DNA from: Psychrilyobacter piezotolerans
Lineage (GTDB): Bacteria; Fusobacteriota; Fusobacteriia; Fusobacteriales; Fusobacteriaceae
DNA: 64,000 bases
Assembly (NCBI RefSeq): GCF_003391055.1
Contig: NZ_QUAJ01000003.1
Coordinates: forward strand, 1 to 64,000
Direction of reading: 5' to 3'
This document shows positions 52,145 through 60,987 of the stretch, piece after piece. A program made the position numbers and the translations under genes. How positions within the stretch are numbered: the first letter of the stretch is position 1; every line of letters starts with the position of its first letter. The notes beneath the pieces are model-generated. The model ran no database searches. It saw nothing but the letters and a program-made list of their open reading frames with translations, and was not told the origin of the DNA.

Positions 52145-52927
52145 CTACCTATGAAATCCTAGATCTGAAGGATTGATATCTCCCGATACATGGGCAATAT
52201 TTCCTCCTGATTTTTCAAACTCTTTCCGGAGTTTTGCTACTTTTTTAGCCAGTTCAACAGTATCGGTACTTAAATTTTCTGCTTTTATCCGTCCTTTTGA
52301 CCAATATTCTATGATTAACTTACTGTCTCCATATATATTTTTTTTCCCCTCTTTTAGAGCTATATTCAGTGCAATATAACATCCCAAAAGTTCACCGAAG
52401 TTATTAGTACTTCCTGGCTTGGTGAGATAATTATCAAATTGATTGATCTTTTCCCGGGGGACAAAATGATGGAGGATGGAATTCCCGTATTTATCAGTTA
52501 CTCTGACTTCGGTACCTATGCCGCGACCGGTTCCGGCATCAAAATATATTCCTGAGGGTAATTTCTCCTGGAGCATCTCTTTGGTTTCGTAGATTCCTCC
52601 ATTTGCTATCCAGTTTTCAGCTTCCTTACGACTTTTAAATGACTTATAACGGACATTTCCGCCACGGGTAAGGGTTTTACATTCGTCCCAATCCTTGGTG
52701 ATCACCCCGGTATTTGAATGGGTATAAAAACAGGCATAAAACTTATCCAGTTTTTTTTCGTAGTTTCCCCCTGCACCTAACCACTTTTCTGCTTCTAACT
52801 TGGTTACAAACCCCTTATATCTGGCTTTTTTTCCTTTGACTTTATTTTGGCATTCTGGCCAAGATGTCAATATACCGGTTTCATTTATATTTTCAATTAC
52901 ATATGCATAATATTTATTTTTTGCCAT
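52145..52927 (-). CDS. RNase H1-type ribonuclease with two N-terminal hybrid-binding domains
   Basis: 260 residues. Two copies of the viroplasmin/RNase H1 N-terminal hybrid-binding domain come first: YYAYVIENINETGILTSWPECQNKVKG... and FYACFYTHSNTGVITKDWDECKTLTRG.... They are followed by an RNase H fold with the acidic residues in YFDAGTGRG, NNFGELLG, YGDSKLIIEYW and SGDINPSDLG. It should cut RNA in RNA-DNA hybrids. The tandem N-domain and the divergent C-terminal motif (D-x-N-P-S-D) distinguish it from E. coli RnhA. AGGAGAG precedes the ATG. Confidence 0.8.
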   Translation of the reverse strand: MAKNKYYAYVIENINETGILTSWPECQNKVKGKKARYKGFVTKLEAEKWLGAGGNYEKKLDKFYACFYTHSNTGVITKDWDECKTLTRGGNVRYKSFKSRKEAENWIANGGIYETKEMLQEKLPSGIYFDAGTGRGIGTEVRVTDKYGNSILHHFVPREKINQFDNYLTKPGSTNNFGELLGCYIALNIALKEGKKNIYGDSKLIIEYWSKGRIKAENLSTDTVELAKKVAKLRKEFEKSGGNIAHVSGDINPSDLGFHR

Positions 52928-53167
52928 TCTTCTCTCCTATTTTAATTCTAAAGGTTTTTTTGGTCTTTCTTATTTTAATTTATTTATAACTGAATTTTCG
53001 CATTATCCAAAAATATCGGTTATAATTATTATACCATTATATTTAAAAATCAAAAAAAAATCTTTCTATCAGTGATAATTGGTGTTCATTGGTGGCAAAA
53101 AAATTATTAAAAAGGAAAATTGAAATATTGATAGAAAAAACAAGAGTAAAAATTTGGAGGTGGAAAG

Positions 53168-53869
53168 ATGAAAAAAATACTGATTTTATTTTTTATTGTG
53201 ACAAGTCTGACTATGGCAGATTATTTGGATACCTGGGATGAACTCCTGCAAAAATATGCATCGGCTGGAGAAAAAGACGGCGTAACTTTAGTAGTGGTAG
53301 ATTATAGGGGATTAAAGCAGGATCTTAAGTTTGAAAAATTATTAAAAGAGGTTAGGGTTGTGGAAATTAAAAAAATAGAGGGAGATGAATTAAAAGCGTT
53401 TTGGATAAATACCTATAATATAGGAGCTGTTAAGATGATAGTGGATAACTATCCTATAGACGGGATCAAAGATGCAGGATCGGTATTTAAATCGGTTTGG
53501 AATAAAGAAATTATAGAGGTGGGAGATAAGATATATTCTTTGGGGGAAATAGAAAATAAAATTTTGAGAAGGACCGGAGATGAACTTATCCATTTTGCCA
53601 TAGTATGTGCGTCGGTCTCGTGCCCGGATTTAAAAATGAGTGGTTACCGTGGTGAGGAGTTGGATAGGCAGCTTTTGGAACAGAAGTTAAAATTTATGGA
53701 GGAAAAAAATAAGGGAATCTATAGAGAGGGAGATATTGTATACCTGTCTAAAATTTTTAAATGGTATAAGGAGGATTTTGGAAATATTAGGGAATATTTA
53801 GGTATTTCTGAGGATAAGAAAATAAAATATCTGGACTATAATTGGGGGTTAAATGGTTTAAATCTTTAA
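53168..53869 (+). CDS. Secreted DUF547 protein
   Basis: 233 residues with a signal peptide (MKKILILFFIVTSLTMA). The DUF547 core is present: ELKAFWINTYNIGAVKMIVDNYPIDGIKD, LGEIENKILR, HFAIVCASVSCPDL and LSKIFKWYKEDFG. This periplasmic family is found across Gram-negative bacteria and has no settled function; its invariant Cys/His set suggests a papain-like fold. GGAGGTGG precedes the ATG. Monocistronic. Confidence 0.8.
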   Translation: MKKILILFFIVTSLTMADYLDTWDELLQKYASAGEKDGVTLVVVDYRGLKQDLKFEKLLKEVRVVEIKKIEGDELKAFWINTYNIGAVKMIVDNYPIDGIKDAGSVFKSVWNKEIIEVGDKIYSLGEIENKILRRTGDELIHFAIVCASVSCPDLKMSGYRGEELDRQLLEQKLKFMEEKNKGIYREGDIVYLSKIFKWYKEDFGNIREYLGISEDKKIKYLDYNWGLNGLNL

Positions 53870-53903
53870 ATTTGTGTCAAGTAAATTAAATTTACAAAAA
53901 CAC

Positions 53904-53932
53904 TTGAATTTTTGTGGTTTTTCTGATATAAT
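53904..53932 (+). promoter_or_regulatory. Promoter of rpmE
   Basis: TTGAAT (53904-53909) and TATAAT (53927-53932) with a 17-base spacer, 45 bases before the start. Confidence 0.75.
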
Positions 53933-53976
53933 TACTCTCGTGAATAAAAAATTTTTTATAAAGGAAGGTGACTAGA

Positions 53977-54186
53977 ATGAAAAAAGGTATTCATCCTGAT
54001 TATCACTTAATTAACGTTGAGTGTTCATGTGGAAACAAATTTGAAACTAGATCAACATATACAAAAGAAACTTTAAATGTAGCTGTTTGTTCTGAGTGTC
54101 ATCCATTCTATACAGGTAAGGCGAAATTCGTTGATGCTGCTGGTAGAGTAGATAAGTTTAACAAAAGATACAACCTTAAGAAATAA
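53977..54186 (+). CDS. rpmE: 50S ribosomal protein L31 (zinc-binding form)
   Basis: 69 residues from ATG 53977, after [35 protein letters not shown] and [31 protein letters not shown] are characteristic; the CxC and CxxC pairs bind zinc, marking the form replaced by a Cys-less paralogue in zinc starvation. An in-frame GTG at 53968 is too close to the ribosome site. Confidence 0.97.
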   Translation: MKKGIHPDYHLINVECSCGNKFETRSTYTKETLNVAVCSECHPFYTGKAKFVDAAGRVDKFNKRYNLKK

Positions 54187-54189
54187 TGA

Positions 54190-54223
54190 AGATAGGACTT
54201 TTTTTAAAGTCCTATTTTTTTAG
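54190..54223 (+). terminator. Terminator of rpmE
   Basis: ATAGGACTTT pairs with AAAGTCCTAT, followed by T residues. Confidence 0.85.
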
Positions 54224-54259
54224 GGAAAAATAAAGTATACAAAACTCAGGAGGAAAAAA

Positions 54260-54883
54260 ATGTCAGTAATAGAAATTAATCACCCATTGGTACAACATAA
54301 ATTAACTTTGCTTAGAAATAAAGATGCAGAAACAAAATTATTCAGAGAAACTTTAACGGAAATAACAGGATTGATGACCTATGAAGCTACAAAGGACTTC
54401 AAATTAAAGGATACAGAAGTAGAAACACCTATAATGAAAACAACAGCTAAAATTTTAGCTGATAAAGTAGCTGTAGTACCTATTCTAAGAGCTGGATTAG
54501 GAATGGTAGAAGGAGTTACGACATTTATCCCAACGGCTAAAATCGGGCATATAGGAGTATACAGAGATGAAGAAACATTGCAACCAGTATACTACTACTG
54601 TAAATTACCAGAAAATATAGCTGAGATGAAAGTTTTATTAGTGGATCCTATGCTTGCCACTGGTGGATCAGCAATCTATTCAATTGATTACCTTAAGGAA
54701 GCAGGTGTAAAAGATATCTCATTTATGTGTATCATAGCAGCTCCTGAAGGGATTGCCAAGGTAATCGAAAAGCATCCTGATGTAGATATCTTTGTAGGAA
54801 AAATGGATCAGGGATTAGATGAAAATTCATATATCTATCCGGGATTAGGAGATTGTGGAGACAGAATATTCGGAACTAAGTAA
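54260..54883 (+). CDS. upp: Uracil phosphoribosyltransferase
   Basis: 207 residues. [20 protein letters not shown] at the start, [14 protein letters not shown], and the PRPP loop [14 protein letters not shown] (about 125-138) are diagnostic. It salvages uracil to UMP. Together with the thymidine kinase and deoxynucleoside kinase in this window it indicates active nucleobase and nucleoside salvage. GGAGG precedes the ATG. A weaker terminator hairpin follows at about 54909-54942. Confidence 0.97.
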   Translation: MSVIEINHPLVQHKLTLLRNKDAETKLFRETLTEITGLMTYEATKDFKLKDTEVETPIMKTTAKILADKVAVVPILRAGLGMVEGVTTFIPTAKIGHIGVYRDEETLQPVYYYCKLPENIAEMKVLLVDPMLATGGSAIYSIDYLKEAGVKDISFMCIIAAPEGIAKVIEKHPDVDIFVGKMDQGLDENSYIYPGLGDCGDRIFGTK

Positions 54884-54908
54884 TAAAAAATAAAATAACA
54901 TAATTTCA

Positions 54909-54942
54909 AAGGACTTTCCTTAGGGGGAGTTCTTTTTTTTTT
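54909..54942 (+). terminator. Probable terminator of upp
   Basis: AAGGACTTTCC and GGGGGAGTTCTT pair imperfectly, followed by a long T-run. Confidence 0.6.
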
Positions 54943-55105
54943 AAAAGTTTTTATTATGAAATTTAAGAACTTTGTGTTATTCTTAATAATGTAACCATAA
55001 CAAATATATTTTTTATATCTTGTTAAAAAGAATTAAGATAGGGCATAGGATAATAAAATTATAAAAATTAGTAAATCAATAAAAAAATAATGAGGGGAAG
55101 ATCGA

Positions 55106-55690
55106 ATGAAAGTATTGTATATAAAAGCAAGCCCAAAACCAAAGGATGAATCAGCTTCCCATAGAATTGCTGAAGCATTTATAGAAGAATATAAAAAAAA
55201 TAATCCAAAGGATGAAGTGACAGAATTAAATCTCCATGATGAGGGATGCCAATATGTAGATTATGAGATCCTGTGTGATTCATTTGAAGGAAAGGGACTG
55301 ATGATGGAAACGGCGAATAAATTTATGGAATACGATAAATATATAATAAGTTCTCCCATGTGGAACCTTTCAATCCCAGCGATTTTAAAAGCCTATATAG
55401 ATCTCATCACTGTAAAAGGAATTACTTTTAAATATAGTAAATTAGGAATTCCTATTGGTCTTGCAAAGGGTAAAAAAACTGTCTATTTAGGATCCAGAGG
55501 AGGGGGATATCCATTCCCGCTTTCCCTGATTGCATTTGATATGAGATATATAAAGTATATATTTAGATTTATAGGGATAAAAAACTTTAAAAGTTTCATC
55601 CTTGAAAATGTAGATAAATCACCAGAAAAAACAAAACAAAATTTTGAAAACAATCTAGAGAAAGTCAGAAAATTGGCAAGAAAATTTTAA
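55106..55690 (+). CDS. azoR: AzoR-type FMN-dependent NAD(P)H oxidoreductase
   Basis: 194 residues with a flavodoxin-like fold: VLYIKASPKPKDESASHRIAEAFIEEYKKNNP at the start, SSPMWNLSIPAILKAYIDLITVKGITFKY (the FMN/quinone site motif of AzoR and NQO-like enzymes) and VYLGSRGGGYP. It reduces quinones or azo compounds by two electrons with NAD(P)H. GGGGAAG precedes the ATG. It leads a tightly packed four-gene group with an isoprenoid-synthase-like protein, so its in vivo substrate might be a quinone or a prenylated compound; that is speculation. Confidence 0.85.
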   Translation: MKVLYIKASPKPKDESASHRIAEAFIEEYKKNNPKDEVTELNLHDEGCQYVDYEILCDSFEGKGLMMETANKFMEYDKYIISSPMWNLSIPAILKAYIDLITVKGITFKYSKLGIPIGLAKGKKTVYLGSRGGGYPFPLSLIAFDMRYIKYIFRFIGIKNFKSFILENVDKSPEKTKQNFENNLEKVRKLARKF

Positions 55691-55712
55691 TATGCAGAGA
55701 ATAGGACGGTAA

Positions 55713-56702
55713 TTGATGTATACAACTGGTAAATTTATGAAACACCTTTTAAAATCAAATAAAATGTACAACACAGTGGTAAAAGATATAAAAAAAGATA
55801 TTTATGAGTTCTCTTTTTTTGATAAAATAGAGGTCCAGGAAGAGAATTTTAAAAAAAATTTTAAAAATAACTTTTTTTCTATATTTATGCTGAGTTTGAT
55901 AGAGTTTTTAGAAGCTGAAAGGGAAGATGTGGTCAAATACGGAAAATGTTTATTCTATCTTAGAGGAATAATCACCTGTACAGATAATATTATAGATGAT
56001 GAGAGTAAGGGAGCCATATTTTTAAACGGGATAAAGGAAAAAACAACAGAAAATACCCTGTTGACCCTTATACTTCAAAAAAATCTAGAAAAAATTATCT
56101 TTGAATTAGATGTAAAAAATACAGGGATAAGTAATGCGGTACTCGAAAGTATATATTTGATAGCTAAAAGCGAGGGGATGAGAGACCGGGCTATATACGG
56201 GAACTACCCAGGTTATAATTTTATTTCCCATGAGATTCACAGCGGGATAGGAGGAGAACTCCTAAAAATAGGTGTTCTTGTTCCACTACATAGGGAAAAA
56301 AATGACAAATTTAAAGATGTATCAAAGGTACTATATAATTTAGGACTATCTTTACAGGGATTAGATGACCTCTGTGATATGGAAGAGGATTTTTATGCCG
56401 GAAAGATAAATTTAGCCACTTCATTTTTCATGGATAGATTACAGGTGGATGAGGAAACTGCTGTTAATTTGGATATTTTAGATACTCCTGCTGCAGAGGA
56501 GTACCTAAAGGAAATTATGAGTTATTCCATGGAAAGTTTTAGGATGTTAGAGGAGTTAGGTTATCCAATCAATAAAAAATTAGGCATGAAATTGCTGTTT
56601 CATCTATTTAAGATAAGGGGACTTGAAGATCTTTGGGATATTTATAAAAGGGAGGAAGAGGATGAAAAAAATAATTTTGGGATTTATGCTTTTAATGACT
56701 AG
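55713..56702 (+). CDS. Divergent class I isoprenoid-synthase-fold protein
   Basis: 329 mostly helical residues. Two Asp-rich motifs sit where class I prenyl/terpene synthases bind Mg2+-diphosphate: TDNIIDDE (about residue 89-96) and GLSLQGLDDLCDMEEDFYAGKINLATS (about 211-237), the second resembling the QxxDDxxD...GKxxxD/T region of polyprenyl synthases. Other conserved prenyltransferase motifs are not obvious, so it is a distant member. It might make or process an isoprenoid, but the substrate is unknown. It begins 22 bases after azoR and its 3' end overlaps the next gene by 41 bases, so the four genes are probably co-translated. Confidence 0.6.
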   Translation: MMYTTGKFMKHLLKSNKMYNTVVKDIKKDIYEFSFFDKIEVQEENFKKNFKNNFFSIFMLSLIEFLEAEREDVVKYGKCLFYLRGIITCTDNIIDDESKGAIFLNGIKEKTTENTLLTLILQKNLEKIIFELDVKNTGISNAVLESIYLIAKSEGMRDRAIYGNYPGYNFISHEIHSGIGGELLKIGVLVPLHREKNDKFKDVSKVLYNLGLSLQGLDDLCDMEEDFYAGKINLATSFFMDRLQVDEETAVNLDILDTPAAEEYLKEIMSYSMESFRMLEELGYPINKKLGMKLLFHLFKIRGLEDLWDIYKREEEDEKNNFGIYAFND

Positions 56703-57150
56703 TTTAACATTTACACAAGATGGATATACAGGGTATTGGATGATGCCGGAGGGTAAATTTATAATCCATATCCAAAAGGCTGAAAACAATGAATATGTAG
56801 GTCATGTTGCCTGGCTGAAAGATCTGTATTACCCTGTGGGAGACAAGATGGAAGGGATAGAGCAGTATGATAGGAACAATCCGGATAAAACCCTGAGAAT
56901 AGAAAGCAGAAAAGTTATGGGACTGCCAGTTGTAGGAGAATTATTTGAAAAAAATGGTAAATTACAGGATGGATGGATCTATGACTCTTGGAATGGAAAG
57001 CTGTATCATGGGAGTGCTAAATTATTGGATGAAAATACTCTAAAATTAAGGGGGTCATTCGACAAGTGGGGAATTCTCGGATTGAGTCAAAAGGCTAAAA
57101 GGGTAGTGAACCTAGAAAAATATGGAATACAGACTGATGAAAAAAAATAG
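56662..57150 (+). CDS. Secreted DUF2147-like protein
   Basis: 162 residues from ATG 56662, behind GGGAGGAAGAGG; an in-frame ATG at 56623 would lie deep inside the previous gene. Signal peptide MKKIILGFMLLMTSLTFTQ, then GYWMMPEGKFIIHIQKAENNEYVGHVAWLKDLYYPVGD, ending with a GSFDKWGILGLSQKAKRV segment. GxW at the start of the mature part and the closing strands fit DUF2147, a family of small periplasmic beta proteins of unknown function. It overlaps the genes on both sides. Confidence 0.7.
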   Translation: MKKIILGFMLLMTSLTFTQDGYTGYWMMPEGKFIIHIQKAENNEYVGHVAWLKDLYYPVGDKMEGIEQYDRNNPDKTLRIESRKVMGLPVVGELFEKNGKLQDGWIYDSWNGKLYHGSAKLLDENTLKLRGSFDKWGILGLSQKAKRVVNLEKYGIQTDEKK

Positions 57151-57742
57151 TTATAGTGAAAGATCTAAGATTTTTTTTGATAGGGTTGCAGATACTAATT
57201 ATGGTAATTCAGAAAAATTAGACAGGTATATCCTAAAAAATATAGATATAGACGATGAAACAACCGTCCTTGACTTAGGGTGTGGAGATGGAAGGTTTTT
57301 ACAAAAGTTAAGGGGTTTAAATTCAAATAATATTCTCTATGGGCTGGATATATCTGAAAAAATGCTGGAGATAGCCAGTTCTAAGAAGATTGAAAGGTGT
57401 GAGTTTACTCTTGGAGACAGCAGTTATTTGCCCTATGGTGATGAAAGTATAGACCTAATAGTCTGCCTGAACTCATTTCATCATTATTCGACTCCGGGTT
57501 CGACTATAAAAGAGATAAAAAGAGTTTTAAGCTCAGATGGAAGGGTAGTAATAGGGGATATATTTACCCTGCCAATTATCAGAGAGATAATTAATTTATA
57601 TCTGCCATATAGCAGGAGCGGAGATTATAAAATGTATTCTAAGAAAAGTTTAGATAAAATCTTTAGTGCAGAGGGGTTTGAAAATCAAAATTTTTCTATA
57701 ATATCTCCTTGGTTATTTGTGTCAGAATATAAAAAAAAATAG
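57122..57742 (+). CDS. Class I SAM-dependent methyltransferase
   Basis: 206 residues with methyltransferase motif I TVLDLGCGDGRFLQKL (about 48-63), YGLDISEKMLEIA (motif II), SIDLIVCLNSFHHY (motif IV) and IKRVLSSDGRVVIGDIF. The text resembles UbiE/Methyltransf_11 enzymes, which often modify quinones or other lipids. Starts at 57122 and 57137 are both possible; neither has a strong ribosome site and both overlap the previous gene, so coupling is expected. Last gene of the azoR-isoprenoid group; a terminator follows. Confidence 0.8.
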   Translation: MEYRLMKKNSYSERSKIFFDRVADTNYGNSEKLDRYILKNIDIDDETTVLDLGCGDGRFLQKLRGLNSNNILYGLDISEKMLEIASSKKIERCEFTLGDSSYLPYGDESIDLIVCLNSFHHYSTPGSTIKEIKRVLSSDGRVVIGDIFTLPIIREIINLYLPYSRSGDYKMYSKKSLDKIFSAEGFENQNFSIISPWLFVSEYKKK

Positions 57743-57743
57743 G

Positions 57744-57774
57744 AAAAATCATCCTCAATTGGATGATTTTTTTT
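57744..57774 (+). terminator. Terminator of the azoR-methyltransferase operon
   Basis: AAAATCATCC pairs with GGATGATTTT around TCAATT, followed by T residues. Confidence 0.9.
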
Positions 57775-57815
57775 GATAAACTATTAATTTTTTTTAATAA
57801 AGGTGGGGTGTTTCA

Positions 57816-58448
57816 ATGGATAGGGAAAAAATACGGGAAAAATTAAATGATGGGATAATAGGAAGAGAAAAAAATTTTAATAGTGCAGTATTGGCTAGTA
57901 TCATAGAGATAGATGGGGAGTATAATTTTATTTTAGAAAAAAGATCAAAAAACATAAGCCAGGGTGGAGAGATTAGTTTTCCCGGAGGAGGATGGGAAAA
58001 AACGGATAAAAACTTTGAGGATACAGCCATAAGGGAGACTGTAGAAGAACTGGGGGTACTCCCTAAAAATATAGAGGTACTGGGAAAACTGGGAACTCTG
58101 ATAATACCTGCAGGTGTATTGATAGAGGTATATGTAGGTGAGATTTTATGCAGGGTAGAAGATTTAAACATAAATTTAAAGGAAGTGGAAGAAATTTTGA
58201 TAATTCCTGTAGATTATTTTAGAGATAATCCTCCTAAGGTGGAAAAAATAACGGTACAGATGCACCCCCACTATGAATTAGACGGGAAAAGGGTAAAATT
58301 TCCGGCCAAATACTATAATTTGCCTGAAAAATATCATGAACCTTGGAATGGAAGGGAAAGGGAGGTATATATATATGAGTATCATAAGGAAGTTATTTGG
58401 GGAATTACAGCAGATATAATTTATGAAATTATAAATAAAATAATTTAA
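57816..58448 (+). CDS. NUDIX hydrolase, CoA pyrophosphatase (NudL/UPF0035) type
   Basis: 210 residues. LEKRSKNISQGGEISFPGGGWEKTDKNFEDTAIRETVEELGV contains both the UPF0035 motif (R-S-x-x-x-x-x-x-G-E-I-S-F-P-G-G) and the Nudix box with its REtvEELG catalytic glutamates (about residues 45-85). Such enzymes split CoA or oxidised CoA into 4'-phosphopantetheine and 3',5'-ADP. AAAGGTGG precedes the ATG. It follows the operon terminator and so has its own promoter, or reads on weakly to the glycosyltransferase gene. Confidence 0.85.
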   Translation: MDREKIREKLNDGIIGREKNFNSAVLASIIEIDGEYNFILEKRSKNISQGGEISFPGGGWEKTDKNFEDTAIRETVEELGVLPKNIEVLGKLGTLIIPAGVLIEVYVGEILCRVEDLNINLKEVEEILIIPVDYFRDNPPKVEKITVQMHPHYELDGKRVKFPAKYYNLPEKYHEPWNGREREVYIYEYHKEVIWGITADIIYEIINKII

Positions 58449-58622
58449 AGGCTAGGAAAAAAAATTAATTTTCGTAAATTATTAGGGGACAGGAAAAATA
58501 AAGGGAAGATGAGTTTTGTAGAACCACTTTTCCACTTCGACACGCAGTCAGACTGCAGGGAGAGATTTAATGATTTTATTGAAAACTGCTGGTGTAGTAG
58601 TTTTGGGAAGGGGGGCAATAAT

Positions 58623-59765
58623 ATGAAGGAAAGAAAGGGAATAGGTGAGAAAAAAAGGGTAGGAATGGTAGTAAATGAAACTTGGAATATGTATAACTTC
58701 AGGGGCGGACTGATAAAAAAGCTGATATTAGAGGGGTATGAAGTTGTTGTTATTGCCTCTACAGATAAATTTGCTGAAAAATTGAGAAATTTAGGAGCCA
58801 AGGTAGTAGATATTGAGATAAATTCCAAGGGAACCGATCCAATAGAAGATTTAAAATTGATACTTACCCTCCATAATATATATAAGAAGGAAAAATTAGA
58901 CATAGTTTTTAACTATACTGAAAAACCTATAATCTGTGGAACTATTGCCGCTAAACTGGCCAAAGTCATACCAATAGCTGTGACAACGGGCCTGGGCTAT
59001 GGATTTATAAAGGAGGGAAAAGCAACCAATGTAGTTGAAAAATTATACAAATTTTCCCTTGAATTTGCTAAGGAAGTTTGGTTTTTAAATGAAAATGATA
59101 AAAAGATATTTTTAGAAAGAAAATTAGTGGATTCCAATAAAACATTTGTCTTAAACGGTGAGGGGATCGATACCGATCATTTTAAACCTCTAAAAGAAAC
59201 AAGATCAGATTGTAAAATAAAATTTTTGATGATCGCCAGAGCTCTCTGGGATAAAGGGGTAAAGGAATATTGTGAGGCAGCCGAGATTATAAAATCTAAA
59301 CATAGGGATAAGGAGATAGAATTTCTGTTTTTAGGGGGTGTAGGATTGCCCAATCCCTTAGCCGTTCCCAGGGAGTACATGGAAAAATATCATAATGAGG
59401 GGACAATTAACTATCTGGGAGTAGGAGATGTAACCCCGGTGATTGAAGGATCCTCTTGTTTTGTACTTCCCTCATACAGGGAAGGAATTTCCAGAGTAAT
59501 CATGGAAAATGCATCCATGGGTAAACCTGTAATAGCTGCAGATGTTCCTGGATGCCGTGAATTGGTGGATGATGGGAAAACTGGATATCTTTGCACACCT
59601 GGGGAATCTAAAGATCTGGCTCAAAAACTGGAGTGGTTTATCAACCTGTCTGAGGAAAGAAGGGAAAAGGCTGGTAAATTAGGGAGACAGAAGATGATAG
59701 ATGAATTCTCTGAAAATATGGTAGTAGGTGTTTACCTGGATAAATTAAAGAAATGGCTTAATTGA
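58623..59765 (+). CDS. Glycosyltransferase family 4 (GT-B) enzyme
   Basis: 380 residues from ATG 58623, about eight bases after GGAAGGGGGG. A longer frame from 58509 is open, but its extra 38 residues have no family resemblance. N-terminal FRGGLIKKLILEGYEVVVIASTDKF and TEKPIICGTIAAKLAKV, and the C-terminal donor site LPSYREGISRVIMENASMGKPVIAADVPGCRELVDDGKTGYL with the EX7E pattern, identify a GT4 enzyme of the kind adding sugars to lipid-linked oligosaccharides (N-acetylgalactosaminyl- or fucosyl-transferase-like). No other surface polysaccharide genes adjoin it. Confidence 0.82.
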   Translation: MKERKGIGEKKRVGMVVNETWNMYNFRGGLIKKLILEGYEVVVIASTDKFAEKLRNLGAKVVDIEINSKGTDPIEDLKLILTLHNIYKKEKLDIVFNYTEKPIICGTIAAKLAKVIPIAVTTGLGYGFIKEGKATNVVEKLYKFSLEFAKEVWFLNENDKKIFLERKLVDSNKTFVLNGEGIDTDHFKPLKETRSDCKIKFLMIARALWDKGVKEYCEAAEIIKSKHRDKEIEFLFLGGVGLPNPLAVPREYMEKYHNEGTINYLGVGDVTPVIEGSSCFVLPSYREGISRVIMENASMGKPVIAADVPGCRELVDDGKTGYLCTPGESKDLAQKLEWFINLSEERREKAGKLGRQKMIDEFSENMVVGVYLDKLKKWLN

Positions 59766-59773
59766 TCCTTAGG

Positions 59774-59824
59774 TAAAAAAATAACCAAACTAGGTTTATA
59801 AAAACCTAGTTTGGTTATTTTTTA
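59774..59824. terminator. Long bidirectional terminator
   Basis: AAATAACCAAACTAGGTTT and AAACCTAGTTTGGTTATTT pair across a short loop, with A- and T-runs on either side. It ends the glycosyltransferase gene and the former permease gene. Confidence 0.9.
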
Positions 59825-59831
59825 TTTTTGT

Positions 59832-60817
59832 CTATCCTTCAATATTTAAAGCTTCTTCTAGTTTGTTTTCTTTCTTTGCGATCTTAGGCAGGATAAATCC
59901 CAGACCCACTAAAACCACAGGCGTTAGAATATTAAGTGTGATCTGGAAGAACCACTCAGATGAAAATAATACAAGTCCCTTTGGGAAAACACCCATTAAA
60001 CAGGCAGAGGCTGTAAAGGCGAAACACCAAGCTCCTACAAGGTAGGCAACCTTATCATTTTTAATAAATACATAATCACTATTTTTAGACAGGTCTTTAT
60101 TTCTCTGAAATCCTCTAAGAGCCATATAAGCCAGGAAAACCCATTGATAGGTGCTCCATATTTATTTAATTTGGCAATTGATGCAGGAATATAGTTTCTA
60201 TCTGCATCTCCTATAAGGATCTTAAGAGGAGCATCTATAGAGAACATAAGAGCTGAGATTTGAGCTAATGTGTTTGCTATTGCAAATAATATGATTAAGA
60301 AATTTCCAACACCATAATATTCTCCCAATAATTTGAACGCATAATATTGTCCGTTCATCTTCAGGTCTGATGGGATCATGTTACTGTTAAACATCATTCC
60401 CATGGCTACCGATCCCAATAGTGCTGAAATTCCCACCATGATGGCTAAGACAAGCATCCCCTTAGGGAAGTTCTTAGAAGGTTTATTGATCTCTTTAACA
60501 TAGGGAGATAATTTTTCACAGCCGCCTACAGCAAATACTAACATAGATATAGTAGTGAAATATTTAAAGTCAAATGAAGGCATAAGTGTAGATGCATTCC
60601 ATGTTGTTGTAGCAGATTTAAGATCTACAAGGGATGGTGCTGCCAGCATCATCAGGATATATAGGATTCCCATTATAAACATTGCTGTTCCTGCCAGTGC
60701 TCCAATCCTTTTTAGAGAAGTTATTCCACGGGAAGCAATCCAAAGGAAAACTATAAAAATTATTAAAACGATAGACTGTAATAAGACAGGGTTTACACTT
60801 TTAATTAAATCTTTCCT
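59832..60817 (-). pseudogene. APC-family amino acid permease (YjeM/GadC-like), broken
   Basis: Leftward translation gives a partial permease: SVNPVLLQSIVLIIFIVFLWIASRGITSLKRIG and FAVGGCEKLSPYVKEINKPSKNFPKGM, up to NKYGAPINGF. A change of frame near 60130-60160 leads to VFLAYMALRGFQRNKDLSK and a C-terminus ending KKENKLEEALNIEG. The N-terminal ~120 residues of the family are absent (stop TAG just upstream of 60817), and about 50 residues seem to be missing at the frame change. The gene is therefore truncated, deleted and frameshifted. YjeM-type permeases are thought to exchange glutamate-like amino acids. Confidence 0.85.
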
Positions 60818-60890
60818 AATCTAGTCAACTTTCAGAGGGTATGATATAATAGGAATAAATATAATTGAAAATTAAACCTCAGTCTTCTTT

Positions 60891-60944
60891 TAAATCAAAG
60901 GAGGAAAAAGTAAACTATAGTTACTTTGTTTTTTCCTGATTTAA
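60891..60944 (+). other. Long hairpin in the leader of the TtcA-like operon
   Basis: AATCA, GGA and AAAAAGTAA on the left pair with TTACTTT, TTTTCC and TGATT on the right, with small internal loops. A TATAAT box lies upstream at 60845-60850. The hairpin holds an AAAGGAGG-like sequence in its left arm, so it could act on transcription or RNA stability ahead of the TTG-started gene. Confidence 0.45.
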
Positions 60945-60987
60945 ATATAAAAGGATGGGGTCTTAAATTACCTATGGAGGAAGAAAT

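Noticed and set aside
58509-58622. 38-codon N-terminal extension of the glycosyltransferase
   Set aside because: No GT4 resemblance, and a good ribosome site lies before ATG 58623.
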